Assembly: GCA_001044335.1 (NCBI GenBank)
Contig: CP011001.1
Span: forward strand, 1,240,001-1,304,000
Direction: 5' to 3'
Source: Methylophilales bacterium MBRSF5
Lineage (GTDB): Bacteria > Pseudomonadota > Gammaproteobacteria > Burkholderiales > Methylophilaceae
Length of the DNA stretch: 64,000 nucleotides
The notes beneath the pieces are model-generated. The model saw nothing but the letters and a program-made list of their open reading frames with translations, was not told the origin of the DNA and made no database searches. This document shows positions 51,526 through 60,099 of the stretch, piece after piece. A program made the translations under genes and the position numbers. Each line of letters opens with the position of its first letter. Position 1 is the first letter of the stretch.

Positions 51526-53355
51526 ATGTGTGGAATTGTTGGCGGCGTTGCTGTAAATAAAAATATTGTTCCAATATTAGTGGATGGTCTAAAAAAATTA
51601 GAATACCGTGGGTATGATTCTGCCGGTATTGCTGTAATCAACAATAGCCATATCAAAAGAATTCGTTCAGTGGGTCGAGTGGATACCATTCAACAGAAAG
51701 TTAATAAGCAAAAATTAAATGGTTCAATTGGTATAGGTCATACTCGCTGGGCAACACATGGCGGTGTAAATGAAAAAAATGCACACCCTCATATCTCAAA
51801 CGATGAAATCGTCGTAGTTCACAATGGCATTATTGAAAATCATGCCAAGTTATGCAAATTTTTAAAAGACAAAGGGTATAAATTTAATTCTGAAACAGAT
51901 ACAGAAGTTATTGCACACCTCATTCATTATTTTAAAAAGGGAAAAGTATCATTATTTGATGCTTTCTTAAAAACTTGTGCCAAATTAGAGGGAGCTTATG
52001 CAATTGCTATTACAGATAAAATTTCAGAAGAAATAATAGTGGCAAGAAATGGTTGTCCATTAATTATTGGTATATCTGATCGAGAAAATTATATTGCATC
52101 CGATATTTCGGCTCTCTTATCTGTTACAAATAAAGTTATTTTTCTAGAAGATGGTGACTTTGGGATACTAAACATTAATGGATACCAAATATTTAATCAA
52201 AATAAAAAGAAAATTAACCGTAAGATTCATACTAGTGCACTAAAAAATAATCAAATGGAACTGGGTCCATATAGTCACTTTATGCAAAAGGAAATATATG
52301 ATCAGCCAGTTGCAGTGGCTGATACAATTGAATCAATTATTGATGATGGAATTATTAGTCCAAAATTAATTGGCGGGAAAAAGTTTGATGCAAGCCGATT
52401 TGATTCTGTTCTTATATTAGCCGCAGGAACGAGTTACTACGCTGGGCTAACAGCAAAATATTGGTTTGAAAATATTGCAGGTATTCCTGTCAATGTTGAA
52501 ATAGCGAGTGAATATCGATACCGAGAAGTTGTAACGCCAAAAAAACAACTTGTCATTACGATTTCACAGTCTGGTGAAACTTTAGATACACTTGAGGCAT
52601 TAAAACAAGCTAAAAAAAATGGTAATCGTAAATCTTTAGCTATTTGTAATGTTCAAGAAAGCGCTATTGCAAGGCAGTCTGATCATGTGCTTTATACTCG
52701 AGCTGGGGTTGAGATTGGCGTTGCCTCAACAAAGGCTTTTACTACTCAATTGGTCAGTCTTTTTGTCCTCGCGGTTCTTTTTGGAAGACAGAATAAGAAA
52801 ATTTCTAAATCTATAGAATTAGAACTGATCAATGAATTAAGAAAATTATCCGGCCATATTCAAACAGCACTCAACCTGGAACCACAAATCAAAACGTGGG
52901 CTAAAAAATTTGCTAGAAAAGAAAACGCATTGTTTTTGGGTAGAGGCGTTCATTATCCGATTGCACTTGAAGGGGCCCTAAAGCTAAAAGAAATTTCTTA
53001 TATTCATGCAGAAGCTTACCCTGCTGGTGAATTAAAGCATGGCCCACTAGCGTTAGTTGATAAAAATTTACCTGTGGTTGTTATTGCGCCAAATGATAAG
53101 CTACTTGAAAAAGTAAAATCTAACATGCAAGAAGTGAAAGCGAGAGGTGGTGAATTATTTGTTTTTGCTGATGCTGATAGTACCTTTGATGCTGAAGATG
53201 GGTTATCAGTGATCAGATCTCATCGGCATATTGGAATCTTGTCACCTATTGTCCATACCATTCCAGTTCAATTGTTGGCATATCATGTAGCCTTGGTAAA
53301 AAAGACTGATGTTGATAAGCCAAGGAATCTAGCAAAATCTGTTACTGTCGAATAA
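51526..53355 (+). CDS. glmS: Glutamine-fructose-6-phosphate aminotransferase
   Basis: The 609-aa enzyme makes glucosamine-6-phosphate. Its N-terminal glutaminase domain has the catalytic Cys2 (MCGIVGG) and GHTRWATHG. Two SIS isomerase domains follow ([34 protein letters not shown]-terminal NLAKSVTVE). Paired with glmU in one unit, it covers two of three steps to UDP-GlcNAc. No glmS ribozyme is expected in this phylum, and the 2-base gap rules it out. Confidence 0.98.
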   Translation: MCGIVGGVAVNKNIVPILVDGLKKLEYRGYDSAGIAVINNSHIKRIRSVGRVDTIQQKVNKQKLNGSIGIGHTRWATHGGVNEKNAHPHISNDEIVVVHNGIIENHAKLCKFLKDKGYKFNSETDTEVIAHLIHYFKKGKVSLFDAFLKTCAKLEGAYAIAITDKISEEIIVARNGCPLIIGISDRENYIASDISALLSVTNKVIFLEDGDFGILNINGYQIFNQNKKKINRKIHTSALKNNQMELGPYSHFMQKEIYDQPVAVADTIESIIDDGIISPKLIGGKKFDASRFDSVLILAAGTSYYAGLTAKYWFENIAGIPVNVEIASEYRYREVVTPKKQLVITISQSGETLDTLEALKQAKKNGNRKSLAICNVQESAIARQSDHVLYTRAGVEIGVASTKAFTTQLVSLFVLAVLFGRQNKKISKSIELELINELRKLSGHIQTALNLEPQIKTWAKKFARKENALFLGRGVHYPIALEGALKLKEISYIHAEAYPAGELKHGPLALVDKNLPVVVIAPNDKLLEKVKSNMQEVKARGGELFVFADADSTFDAEDGLSVIRSHRHIGILSPIVHTIPVQLLAYHVALVKKTDVDKPRNLAKSVTVE

Positions 53356-53365
53356 ATTTAAATCT

Positions 53366-53788
53366 ATGTATAAATTTCTAGTTATATGTGTATTAATATT
53401 TTATAAACAACTTTTTGCATTTGAATTATTTATTGAAATTGGTAACGTAAAAAATAAAAATAGCGTGGTTGGATGTGCATTATTTGATAAAACAATCAAA
53501 GACTCATTTCCAACAGATTATGAAAAAGCATTACAGCTAAATATTCCTGGGAACATGGAAAATATAGTATGTAGATTTGAAAACCTTCCCAGTGGAGATT
53601 ATGCAATAAGTGTATTTAATGATGAAAATAATAATGGCGAGCTTGATACAAATTTGTTTGGCATACCTAAGGAGGATTGGGGTGTTTCAAACAATATTCG
53701 ACATGCAATGAGCTCTCCAACATTTGAGGAAGCTAAGGTCACTATTGATAATGATAATTTAAAAATTAGAATTGATTTAGGTAATTGA
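53366..53788 (+). CDS. DUF2141 exported protein
   Basis: The 140-aa protein has a signal peptide (to about LFAFEL) and the DUF2141 pattern: ALFDKTIKDSFP, CRFENLPSGDYAISVFNDEN, then DTNLFGIPKEDWGVSNN. DUF2141 genes are often seen beside carotenoid genes, as here 2.4 kb before crtE. Function is unknown. It overlaps the next gene by 4 bases and follows glmS by 10. Confidence 0.85.
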   Translation: MYKFLVICVLIFYKQLFAFELFIEIGNVKNKNSVVGCALFDKTIKDSFPTDYEKALQLNIPGNMENIVCRFENLPSGDYAISVFNDENNNGELDTNLFGIPKEDWGVSNNIRHAMSSPTFEEAKVTIDNDNLKIRIDLGN

Positions 53789-54270
53789 AAAATAAAAAAA
53801 TTATAAAAGATCGAGTTACTGCAAAGAAAGATAGCGGATTTGTTGTTTTTCTAATTGGAATGAGGATCAATTACTTCTGGAAAATACATCGCTGGTTCCC
53901 TATTTTTTTAAGTTTTCCTAAGATGGTAAAAGAATTAATCAAAAATCAATCTTTAGGTTATTTGGGTGGTGAAACGTGGTTTGGCCGAAATATTATCACA
54001 ATACAATATTGGGAGTCATTTGATAAGTTGGAGCATTTTGCTCGATCAAAAGATTTGAGTCATTTACCAGAATGGCAAAAATTTTTAAAAAAAGTAGGAA
54101 CAAATGGTGATGTCGGTGTATGGCATGAAACTTATATTATTAATAAAGGGCAATATGAGAATATTTATGCAAATATGCCACCTTTTTTATTAGGCAAGGT
54201 TGGTAAATTAGAAAAGGTGATCACCAAAAATAATTCAGCAAGAAAAAGAGTTAATCAAAAAAATTCCTAA
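53785..54270 (+). CDS. DUF4188 / monooxygenase-like protein
   Basis: The 161-aa protein begins at a TTG overlapping the DUF2141 stop. It shows the DUF4188 pattern: VFLIGMRINYFWKIHRWFP, GGETWFGRNIITIQYWESF, then HLPEWQKF and GDVGVWHETY. The fold is dimeric alpha-beta barrel-like, related to small monooxygenases, but the family has no proven reaction. Coupling to DUF2141 and closeness to the retinal genes suggest membrane or isoprenoid biology. Confidence 0.8.
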   Translation: MKNKKIIKDRVTAKKDSGFVVFLIGMRINYFWKIHRWFPIFLSFPKMVKELIKNQSLGYLGGETWFGRNIITIQYWESFDKLEHFARSKDLSHLPEWQKFLKKVGTNGDVGVWHETYIINKGQYENIYANMPPFLLGKVGKLEKVITKNNSARKRVNQKNS

Positions 54271-54346
54271 AAACACTAACGAGTAATAAATGTTTGGATA
54301 GATAGATTTCAAGGCAGATCTTTAAATATAAATAATCAATATGTAG

Positions 54347-54376
54347 TTGTCAACATATATATTTTTACAAAATATT
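54347..54376 (+). promoter_or_regulatory. Weak promoter candidate for the 78-aa gene
   Basis: TTGTCA (54347-54352) and AATATT (54371-54376) are 18 bases apart in the 204-base gap after the DUF4188 gene. The leader would contain a tiny ribosome-bound frame (54409-54432, MFKAKRV). Apart from this, no other element was found in the gap. Confidence 0.3.
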
Positions 54377-54474
54377 GTATTTTTCCTTAAAGGGAGTAAG
54401 GTTTTATTATGTTTAAAGCGAAGAGAGTTTAAACGTAATTTCTATAGTTATTACTATATAAGGAGAAGTAATAG

Positions 54475-54711
54475 ATGGATATTTTAAAAACAGTTAGAAC
54501 TTGGGCAGCAGCTCTTTCAGAGACGGTAGTAAGTCTCTTAGCACTTGGTATCGTTCTACAAATCCTTATGGGAGGGGCAGCTATCCCATTTTTTGGCGAA
54601 CCAAGAATCATTGAAACTGTAACAGGCCATATTAATTCACTTGGTGGTGAAGGAATAGTCGGTCTTGTAGCCATCTGGGTGCTTTATTCTATTTGGAAAG
54701 CTCGTAAATAG
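54475..54711 (+). CDS. Unrecognised 78-aa two-helix membrane protein
   Basis: The protein has two hydrophobic segments, about 14-36 (LSETVVSLLALGIVLQILMG) and 58-74 (GIVGLVAIWVLYSIWKA), joined by a polar loop with a FFGEPRIIETVTGH stretch. It ends in a basic KARK tail. It has a strong AGGAG ribosome site (54461-54465) and a strong terminator 24 bases after the stop, so it looks like a highly expressed single gene. It lies between glmS/DUF genes and the rhodopsin. I recognise no family. A small pore, an accessory of the rhodopsin, or a membrane-stress peptide are guesses only. Confidence 0.75.
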   Translation: MDILKTVRTWAAALSETVVSLLALGIVLQILMGGAAIPFFGEPRIIETVTGHINSLGGEGIVGLVAIWVLYSIWKARK

Positions 54712-54735
54712 AAGTAGCGTTTAAATCACCAATTT

Positions 54736-54764
54736 AAAAACCCTTGGAAACAAGGGTTTTTTTT
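54736..54764 (+). terminator. Strong intrinsic terminator before the rhodopsin gene
   Basis: CCCTTG and CAAGGG pair around a GAAA tetraloop, with A5 before and T8 after. It closes the 78-aa gene and insulates the rhodopsin, which therefore needs its own promoter in 54765-54939. Confidence 0.9.
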
Positions 54765-54882
54765 GAACCTTTAAAATTGCATAAAGTCCATATAAGGAAT
54801 CAGGTTATTCTGATCGTTAGGTCTATAAATTTAAGTAAATACATGTGGAGAGGTATTCGTTTAAGTTTATGGGTTATTTGTG

Positions 54883-54913
54883 TTTTTTGTGAGATGAAGA
54901 CAGTCTCAAAAAA
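54883..54913 (+). promoter_or_regulatory. Hairpin in the rhodopsin 5' leader
   Basis: TTTTTTGTGAGA (54883-54894) pairs with TCTCAAAAAA (54904-54913) around a 9-base loop, with one bulged G, leaving the GGAGA ribosome site (54929-54933) free 16 bases on. The loop side has no T-run, so it is not a terminator. mRNA stabilisation or temperature-dependent folding are possible roles. Confidence 0.4.
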
Positions 54914-54939
54914 CCAATTTATTTAAATGGAGAATCTCT

Positions 54940-55689
54940 ATGGAAGTAGGCGGATATAATTTAGTCTATAACTCACTGTCATTCGCAATCGCAACATTTG
55001 GTGCGGCTACAGTATTCTTTTTTGCTCAGCGTTCTCAAGTCGCTCCAGCATACAAAACTGCGCTATCCCTATCAGGATTAGTTTGTTTAATCGCTTTTTA
55101 TCATTATCTAAGAATGTTTGAAAGTTTCAATGATGCTTATACATTAGTTAATGGTACTGTTGAAGCAACAGGTGCTCAATTCAATGACGCTTATCGTTAC
55201 GTGGATTGGTTACTAACTGTGCCTCTATTACTTCTTGAGTTAGTCTTGGTTATGAGACTATCAAAAGAGGAAACATATTCTAAAGGTACTAAATTAGCTT
55301 TAGCTGCTGCAGTAATGGTCATCTTAGGTTACCCAGGTGAAGTAATTACCGATCCATCTATGTACGGTGATCGTTGGATGTGGTGGGTACTAGCTATGAT
55401 TCCGTTTGTATACATTGTATGGGATCTAGTTAGCGGCCTTGGCGCATCAATCAGCAAACAGCCAAAAGCTGTTCAAGGTCTTGTTAGTAAAGCAAGAACT
55501 TTAACTATTTTGTCATGGTGCTTCTACCCAATCGTTTTCGTTTTCCCAATGATTGGTTTACAAGCAGACCCAGGTGCTGTTAACCCTGCAATTCAAGTAG
55601 GTTACACAGTTGCTGACGTGGTTGCAAAAGCACTATTTGGTGTAATGATTTATATGATTGCTCAGCGTAAGTCTGATGCAGGTGCATAA
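54940..55689 (+). CDS. Light-driven proton pump, proteorhodopsin/xanthorhodopsin family
   Basis: This 249-aa seven-helix retinal protein has the proton-pump triad D89-T93-E100 in YRYVDWLLTVPLLLLE. Arg86, His55 (counter-ion partner) and Schiff-base Lys230 (VADVVAKALFG) are also present. The spectral tuning site eight residues after D89 is Leu97, which predicts green absorption. The GYPGE and IPFVYI segments are of xanthorhodopsin type. The position that is Gly in antenna-binding xanthorhodopsins appears to be Trp149, so a carotenoid antenna is unlikely. It is flanked by its own terminators; retinal genes follow. It should add to the proton gradient used by ATP synthase and transhydrogenase. 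Confidence 0.97.
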   Translation: MEVGGYNLVYNSLSFAIATFGAATVFFFAQRSQVAPAYKTALSLSGLVCLIAFYHYLRMFESFNDAYTLVNGTVEATGAQFNDAYRYVDWLLTVPLLLLELVLVMRLSKEETYSKGTKLALAAAVMVILGYPGEVITDPSMYGDRWMWWVLAMIPFVYIVWDLVSGLGASISKQPKAVQGLVSKARTLTILSWCFYPIVFVFPMIGLQADPGAVNPAIQVGYTVADVVAKALFGVMIYMIAQRKSDAGA

Positions 55690-55723
55690 TAGATCAATAT
55701 TACATTTAAAATCTTGAGATAAG

Positions 55724-55754
55724 AAACGCGCCTCTTTGCAGGCGCGTTTTTTTT
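55724..55754 (+). terminator. Strong intrinsic terminator after the rhodopsin gene
   Basis: AAACGCGCC and GGCGCGTTT pair around TCTTTGCA, followed by T-run to 55754. The crtE ATG at 55758 lies 4 bases beyond, so this hairpin stands directly between pump and retinal genes. Confidence 0.92.
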
Positions 55755-55757
55755 AAT

Positions 55758-56669
55758 ATGAAAATAATTATCAGCAGTCATTTTGATGAATTTTTTATGC
55801 CACCGGAGGCGACAGCTGATTTACATCTCGTAAAAAAAGAAATTCAAAAAGCACTACAAGACAAGAAGACGATCCTAAATGAATGGCTTAAATTTCAAAA
55901 TCAATCTAAAGGTAAATTCATTCGCGCACAACTTGCTCTAGCTTCAGGAGAGTTGTTAAATTTACCAAAAGATACTGTTATTAAATGGTCTGTTGCATGT
56001 GAATTAATTCATACAGCTTCTTTGATTCATGATGATATATGTGATCAAGATGAAAAAAGAAGAGGTTTGACGACTATATGGAAAAAGTATGGCGTACCTG
56101 CTGCCATATGTCTTGGTGACTTTATTATTGCTCAAGCTTTTCAAAAATTATCGGAAATAGAAACAGGTTGGCATCAAACTATTTTATTAAATTCATTATC
56201 ATTGAGCATGAAAAGAATTATCGTTGGACAAGTGTCAGATGTTGGAGTGGACATAAAAAAAATAAGTATGAAAGATTATGAACAAATCGCTTATGAAAAA
56301 ACTGGACCTCTATTAATGACACCATTAGACGGTATGTTTCGATGCAAAGAACTGCCTGAGTCAGAATTAAACGGGCTCAACAAATTAATGAATAGCATAG
56401 GCCTTGCCTACCAGATGATTAACGATTATAAAAATATAAAAAGTAAAAAAACTGATATATCGTTGAATCATTTAAATTTTATAAGCATCCTAATAAAAGA
56501 AAACAACCAAAAGATAAATGATAAATATTCCATTAAATTATCATTAACGGATGCGCATGAACGAATCATAAAAAAATTAAATGAGATTGATAGATATATA
56601 CATCAGGTCCCCATTATTCTTCAACCAATATTTATAAGCATTGCAAATCAAATGAAAGAAACATTATGA
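55758..56669 (+). CDS. crtE: Polyprenyl diphosphate synthase, likely GGPP synthase
   Basis: The 303-aa trans-prenyltransferase would make geranylgeranyl-PP for carotenoids. The first Asp-rich motif is intact (LIHDDICDQDEKRRG), as is the preceding KGKFIRAQLALASGE. The second motif, usually DDxxD, reads NDYKN (QMINDYKNI), so two Asp are replaced. No Shine-Dalgarno is seen before the ATG at 55758, which sits 4 bases after a terminator; an ATG at 55797 is an alternative. It overlaps crtI by 4 bases, so role assignment by context is strong. Confidence 0.85.
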   Translation: MKIIISSHFDEFFMPPEATADLHLVKKEIQKALQDKKTILNEWLKFQNQSKGKFIRAQLALASGELLNLPKDTVIKWSVACELIHTASLIHDDICDQDEKRRGLTTIWKKYGVPAAICLGDFIIAQAFQKLSEIETGWHQTILLNSLSLSMKRIIVGQVSDVGVDIKKISMKDYEQIAYEKTGPLLMTPLDGMFRCKELPESELNGLNKLMNSIGLAYQMINDYKNIKSKKTDISLNHLNFISILIKENNQKINDKYSIKLSLTDAHERIIKKLNEIDRYIHQVPIILQPIFISIANQMKETL

Positions 56670-58132
56670 AAACAACTGTGATTGGTTCAGGTTTTGGAGG
56701 AATAGCAGCCGCATTAAGATTGCGAGCGATGGGCCATGAGGTGACGTTATTGGAAAAACTAGATGAAGTTGGAGGAAGGGCACAGCAATTCAAAAGAGAA
56801 AAGTATATTCATGATGCAGGACCAACAGTGATCACAGCCCCAAACTTATTTTACGAATTGTTTGAATTGTTCAATGAAAACCTTGAGGATTATCTTGAAT
56901 TTAAACCATTAGATCCATGGTATAGATTCTATTTTGTAAATGGATTTGAATTTGATTATGTGCCTGATCGTGAACAAATGCTGGAACAAATACAACGGAT
57001 CAACCCAAAAGATGTGGATGGGTATAACCGAATGTTAAAAAAAGCACAAGAAATATTTGAAATAGGTTACCAAGAGCTTGCGGATAAACCATTTCATAAA
57101 TTATCAACAATGATCAAACATGCTCCAGATATTCTGAGATTAAAGGGATACCAGTCGGTCTATAAGTTTGTCTCGACTTACCTAAGTGATCAAAATTTGC
57201 GAAATGTATTTTCAATTCAACCATTACTGGTCGGCGGTAACCCATTTCAAACATCATCGATATATGCATTGATCCATGCGTTGGAACAAAAATGGGGTAT
57301 TTATTTTGCCATGGGAGGTATGGCAAAAGTTGTGGAAGAATTAAAAAATTTAATGATTAGACAGGGCGTCACCATAAAAACAAATCATGAGGTAGAGAAA
57401 TTAGAAGTAAATGGAAAAAAAATATCCAGAGTTCACATTAAGAACCAAGCGTCTATTAATACTGATTTATTAGTTTCTAACTCTGACCCAATCACTGTAA
57501 ATTCTATCTTTTTAGGAGAAGAAAAAAAATCAATCCAAAACAGATTCTTGAAAAAATATGCAAAACATTCCATGGGCTTATTTGTATTATTCTTTGGAAC
57601 AAAAAAAACTTATCCAAAGATTGCACATCATACTATATGGATGGGACCACGCTATAAAGAATTACTAAATGATATTTTTAATAAGAAAGTTTTAGCAGAA
57701 GACTTCTCAATCTATCTGCATAGACCAACAGCTACAGATCAAAGCTTTGCGCCAAAAAATCATGATAGTTTCTATGCCTTAGTCCCAGTGCCAAATTTAC
57801 AAGCAGATATATCATGGGATGAAATAAAAAATGAATATGCAAACAAGGTGGTCAAAGCATTAGGTAAAACAATTATGCCTGACTTAGAAAAATATATTGA
57901 TGATCTATTCGTAATGACACCTAATGACTTTAAAGAATCTTATATGACACCACATGGTTCGGGCTTTTCAATTGCTCCAATCCTCACCCAATCAGCATGG
58001 TTTAGAACACACAATAAAGATGATTATTATAAAAATTTATTCTATGTTGGGGCCGGTACTCATCCCGGTGCAGGTGTTCCTGGCGTATTAAATTCTGCCA
58101 AAGTTGTAGAAAGAATATTAAATGAGCGATAG
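56666..58132 (+). CDS. crtI: Phytoene desaturase (lycopene-forming)
   Basis: The 488-aa FAD enzyme converts phytoene to lycopene. The N-terminal dinucleotide motif is VIGSGFGGIAAALRLRAMG, then the GGRAQQF segment and HDAGPTVIT. The C-terminal signature is YVGAGTHPGAGVPGVLNSAK. Length is typical of bacterial CrtI. It is coupled to crtE (4-base overlap) and crtB (11-base overlap). Confidence 0.95.
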   Translation: MKTTVIGSGFGGIAAALRLRAMGHEVTLLEKLDEVGGRAQQFKREKYIHDAGPTVITAPNLFYELFELFNENLEDYLEFKPLDPWYRFYFVNGFEFDYVPDREQMLEQIQRINPKDVDGYNRMLKKAQEIFEIGYQELADKPFHKLSTMIKHAPDILRLKGYQSVYKFVSTYLSDQNLRNVFSIQPLLVGGNPFQTSSIYALIHALEQKWGIYFAMGGMAKVVEELKNLMIRQGVTIKTNHEVEKLEVNGKKISRVHIKNQASINTDLLVSNSDPITVNSIFLGEEKKSIQNRFLKKYAKHSMGLFVLFFGTKKTYPKIAHHTIWMGPRYKELLNDIFNKKVLAEDFSIYLHRPTATDQSFAPKNHDSFYALVPVPNLQADISWDEIKNEYANKVVKALGKTIMPDLEKYIDDLFVMTPNDFKESYMTPHGSGFSIAPILTQSAWFRTHNKDDYYKNLFYVGAGTHPGAGVPGVLNSAKVVERILNER

Positions 58133-59006
58133 CAGACAAATAATTAAACAGAATGGTAAATCATTTTACTGGGCTTCAAAGTTTCTTGGTAAGGATTATA
58201 TTGATCCCATTTATTCAATCTATGAGATGTGTAGAAAATTAGATGATATTGTAGATGAGCAAAGTAAAGAAGCAGCGATAAAAGAGATAGGTTTATTAAA
58301 AAAAGATCTTACTAAAAAAAGTTTACAGAAAAAGTTTGAGTCTTTAAAAAGATTAGATGATGATCAATTTCCTCAAATTAAATATTTTGAAGAATTTATT
58401 TTGGGACAAGAGAGTGATATAAGTTTTAGACAACCGAAATCAATCAATGAGTTATTGAGGTATTGTTACCGTGTCGCTGGTGTTGTTGGCCTGATGGTAT
58501 GTGATGCAGTTAATATAAAAGATGAAAATCTAAAATTTTTTGCAATTGACTTAGGAATAGCAATGCAGCTTGTTAACATCGTTCGTGATATTCAAGAGGA
58601 TGCACTAAGGGGAAGGGTATATATTCCTGAAAATTTAATTGGATCAGTATCAGCCAGTGATGTTCTAATAAAACGAGATCTTATTACAAAGGTAGAGCAA
58701 GAGAAATTAAGAATCTTAGATATTGCTGACAAATATTTTAATAGTGCTAATTATGCTATAAAATTTTTACCAAAAGAAGTTTCAATGGCGTTTGGATTAG
58801 CATCTAATCTATATCAAGGCATCGGTAAAAAAATCATTAAAAAAAAACAACCCTTTACGAATGGGAGGGTGTATTTGAATGGTGCTGAAAAGTTATTTCA
58901 TACACTAAAATTCGTACTCAAGAGTAAAAAAAATAAAAATTATCAGCCTATCCATAATAACATGCTTCATCTTCCAATTAAGAATTCACCGAGCACCAAC
59001 AATTAA
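58122..59006 (+). CDS. crtB: Phytoene synthase
   Basis: The 294-aa enzyme joins two GGPP into phytoene. Both Asp-rich motifs are present: RKLDDIVDE near residue 45 and VRDIQEDALRGRVYIP near residue 160. The FYWASKFLG opening is usual. The Lys-rich C-terminus is diverged. It lies one base before crtY. Confidence 0.95.
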   Translation: MSDSRQIIKQNGKSFYWASKFLGKDYIDPIYSIYEMCRKLDDIVDEQSKEAAIKEIGLLKKDLTKKSLQKKFESLKRLDDDQFPQIKYFEEFILGQESDISFRQPKSINELLRYCYRVAGVVGLMVCDAVNIKDENLKFFAIDLGIAMQLVNIVRDIQEDALRGRVYIPENLIGSVSASDVLIKRDLITKVEQEKLRILDIADKYFNSANYAIKFLPKEVSMAFGLASNLYQGIGKKIIKKKQPFTNGRVYLNGAEKLFHTLKFVLKSKKNKNYQPIHNNMLHLPIKNSPSTNN

Positions 59007-59007
59007 A

Positions 59008-60099
59008 ATGTATGACTTAATTATTATTGGGCGTGGGTTATCAAGTTTGTTATTTTTAAAACAGTATTTAGACATGCATTCTGATTTAAAAGTATTAATA
59101 ATTGAAAAAAGTAAAAAAATTGAAAGTAAATATATTAGCAGTTGGCAGGGACCAGGACTGCTTGATCTAACAAAAGAGTATGGCATTCAAGCGGATAAAG
59201 CATATAAAAAAATATCAATTAGCAATGAAAATATTGCGATTAAAAAGAATATTTTACCCTACAGCTATAACACTTATGACTATAAGCATGTAATTGAAAC
59301 TATTTTTAGTAGTTTAAAAGATAGTGTTGAAATTATTTATGATCAGGTCGTCTCAATTAAAGAAATGTATAACGAAGTCAACGTCAAGACTAAAAAATAT
59401 AAGTTTCAAAGTCAGTATTTAATTTCTAGTACTTCTATAGACCAACAATCAGTCAATAATAAAAAAATGTTATTTCAATATTTTGTTGGTACTAAAATTC
59501 AAATAAAAGATAACCACAAACACGACACATGCCAATTAATGCATTTTTTACAATCAAATAATGAAGTTTTGTTTAACTATAATTTACCTTTTGATCAGAA
59601 ATCAGTGCTAATTGAAACCACTGCATTTGGAAAAAAGGTACATTTTGAGAACCTTGAGAAGATTCATAAGAAATCATTAGCAGTGTTTAATATTGCAAAA
59701 ATTATTAAAAGAGAAAAAGGCATAATACCAATGTCGGTGAATCATAAATTTCATAGAACTGCTCGTATCATTAATATAGGTCTTGATGGTGGCTTTGCGC
59801 GACCATCTTCTGGCTATATGCTATTAAGAGCAGCACAGTGGTCAAAAATTAATAAAAATACAAATCTTAAAGACCTAGTTTTTAAAGAAAAAAAACTTAT
59901 TAATTTTTTAGATAAAATATTTTTGAAGGCTTGTTATTATTATCCAGACCTTGCTAACTCTATATTTATAAAATTATTTAATTCAAATGATATTGCATCA
60001 GTGATAAGGTTTTTAGCAGATATTCCAACACTATATGACATTGTCAAAATATTAATTAACACCCCAAAGAAAATAATGATTAATGCACTTATTAAATAA
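59008..60099 (+). CDS. crtY: Lycopene beta-cyclase
   Basis: The 363-aa flavoprotein closes both ends of lycopene to give beta-carotene. It has an N-terminal IIIGRGLSSLLFL nucleotide motif, LIETTAF in the place of the family's LEETS catalytic segment, GIIPMS and the ARPSSGYMLLRAA motif. It is a diverged CrtY, but place and motifs agree. Its end overlaps blh by 17 bases. Confidence 0.88.
   Translation: MYDLIIIGRGLSSLLFLKQYLDMHSDLKVLIIEKSKKIESKYISSWQGPGLLDLTKEYGIQADKAYKKISISNENIAIKKNILPYSYNTYDYKHVIETIFSSLKDSVEIIYDQVVSIKEMYNEVNVKTKKYKFQSQYLISSTSIDQQSVNNKKMLFQYFVGTKIQIKDNHKHDTCQLMHFLQSNNEVLFNYNLPFDQKSVLIETTAFGKKVHFENLEKIHKKSLAVFNIAKIIKREKGIIPMSVNHKFHRTARIINIGLDGGFARPSSGYMLLRAAQWSKINKNTNLKDLVFKEKKLINFLDKIFLKACYYYPDLANSIFIKLFNSNDIASVIRFLADIPTLYDIVKILINTPKKIMINALIK

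Noticed and set aside
54744-54926. 60-codon frame upstream of the rhodopsin, including a shorter ATG version from 54842
   Set aside because: The long version begins inside a terminator and the short one has no ribosome site; coding character is weak.
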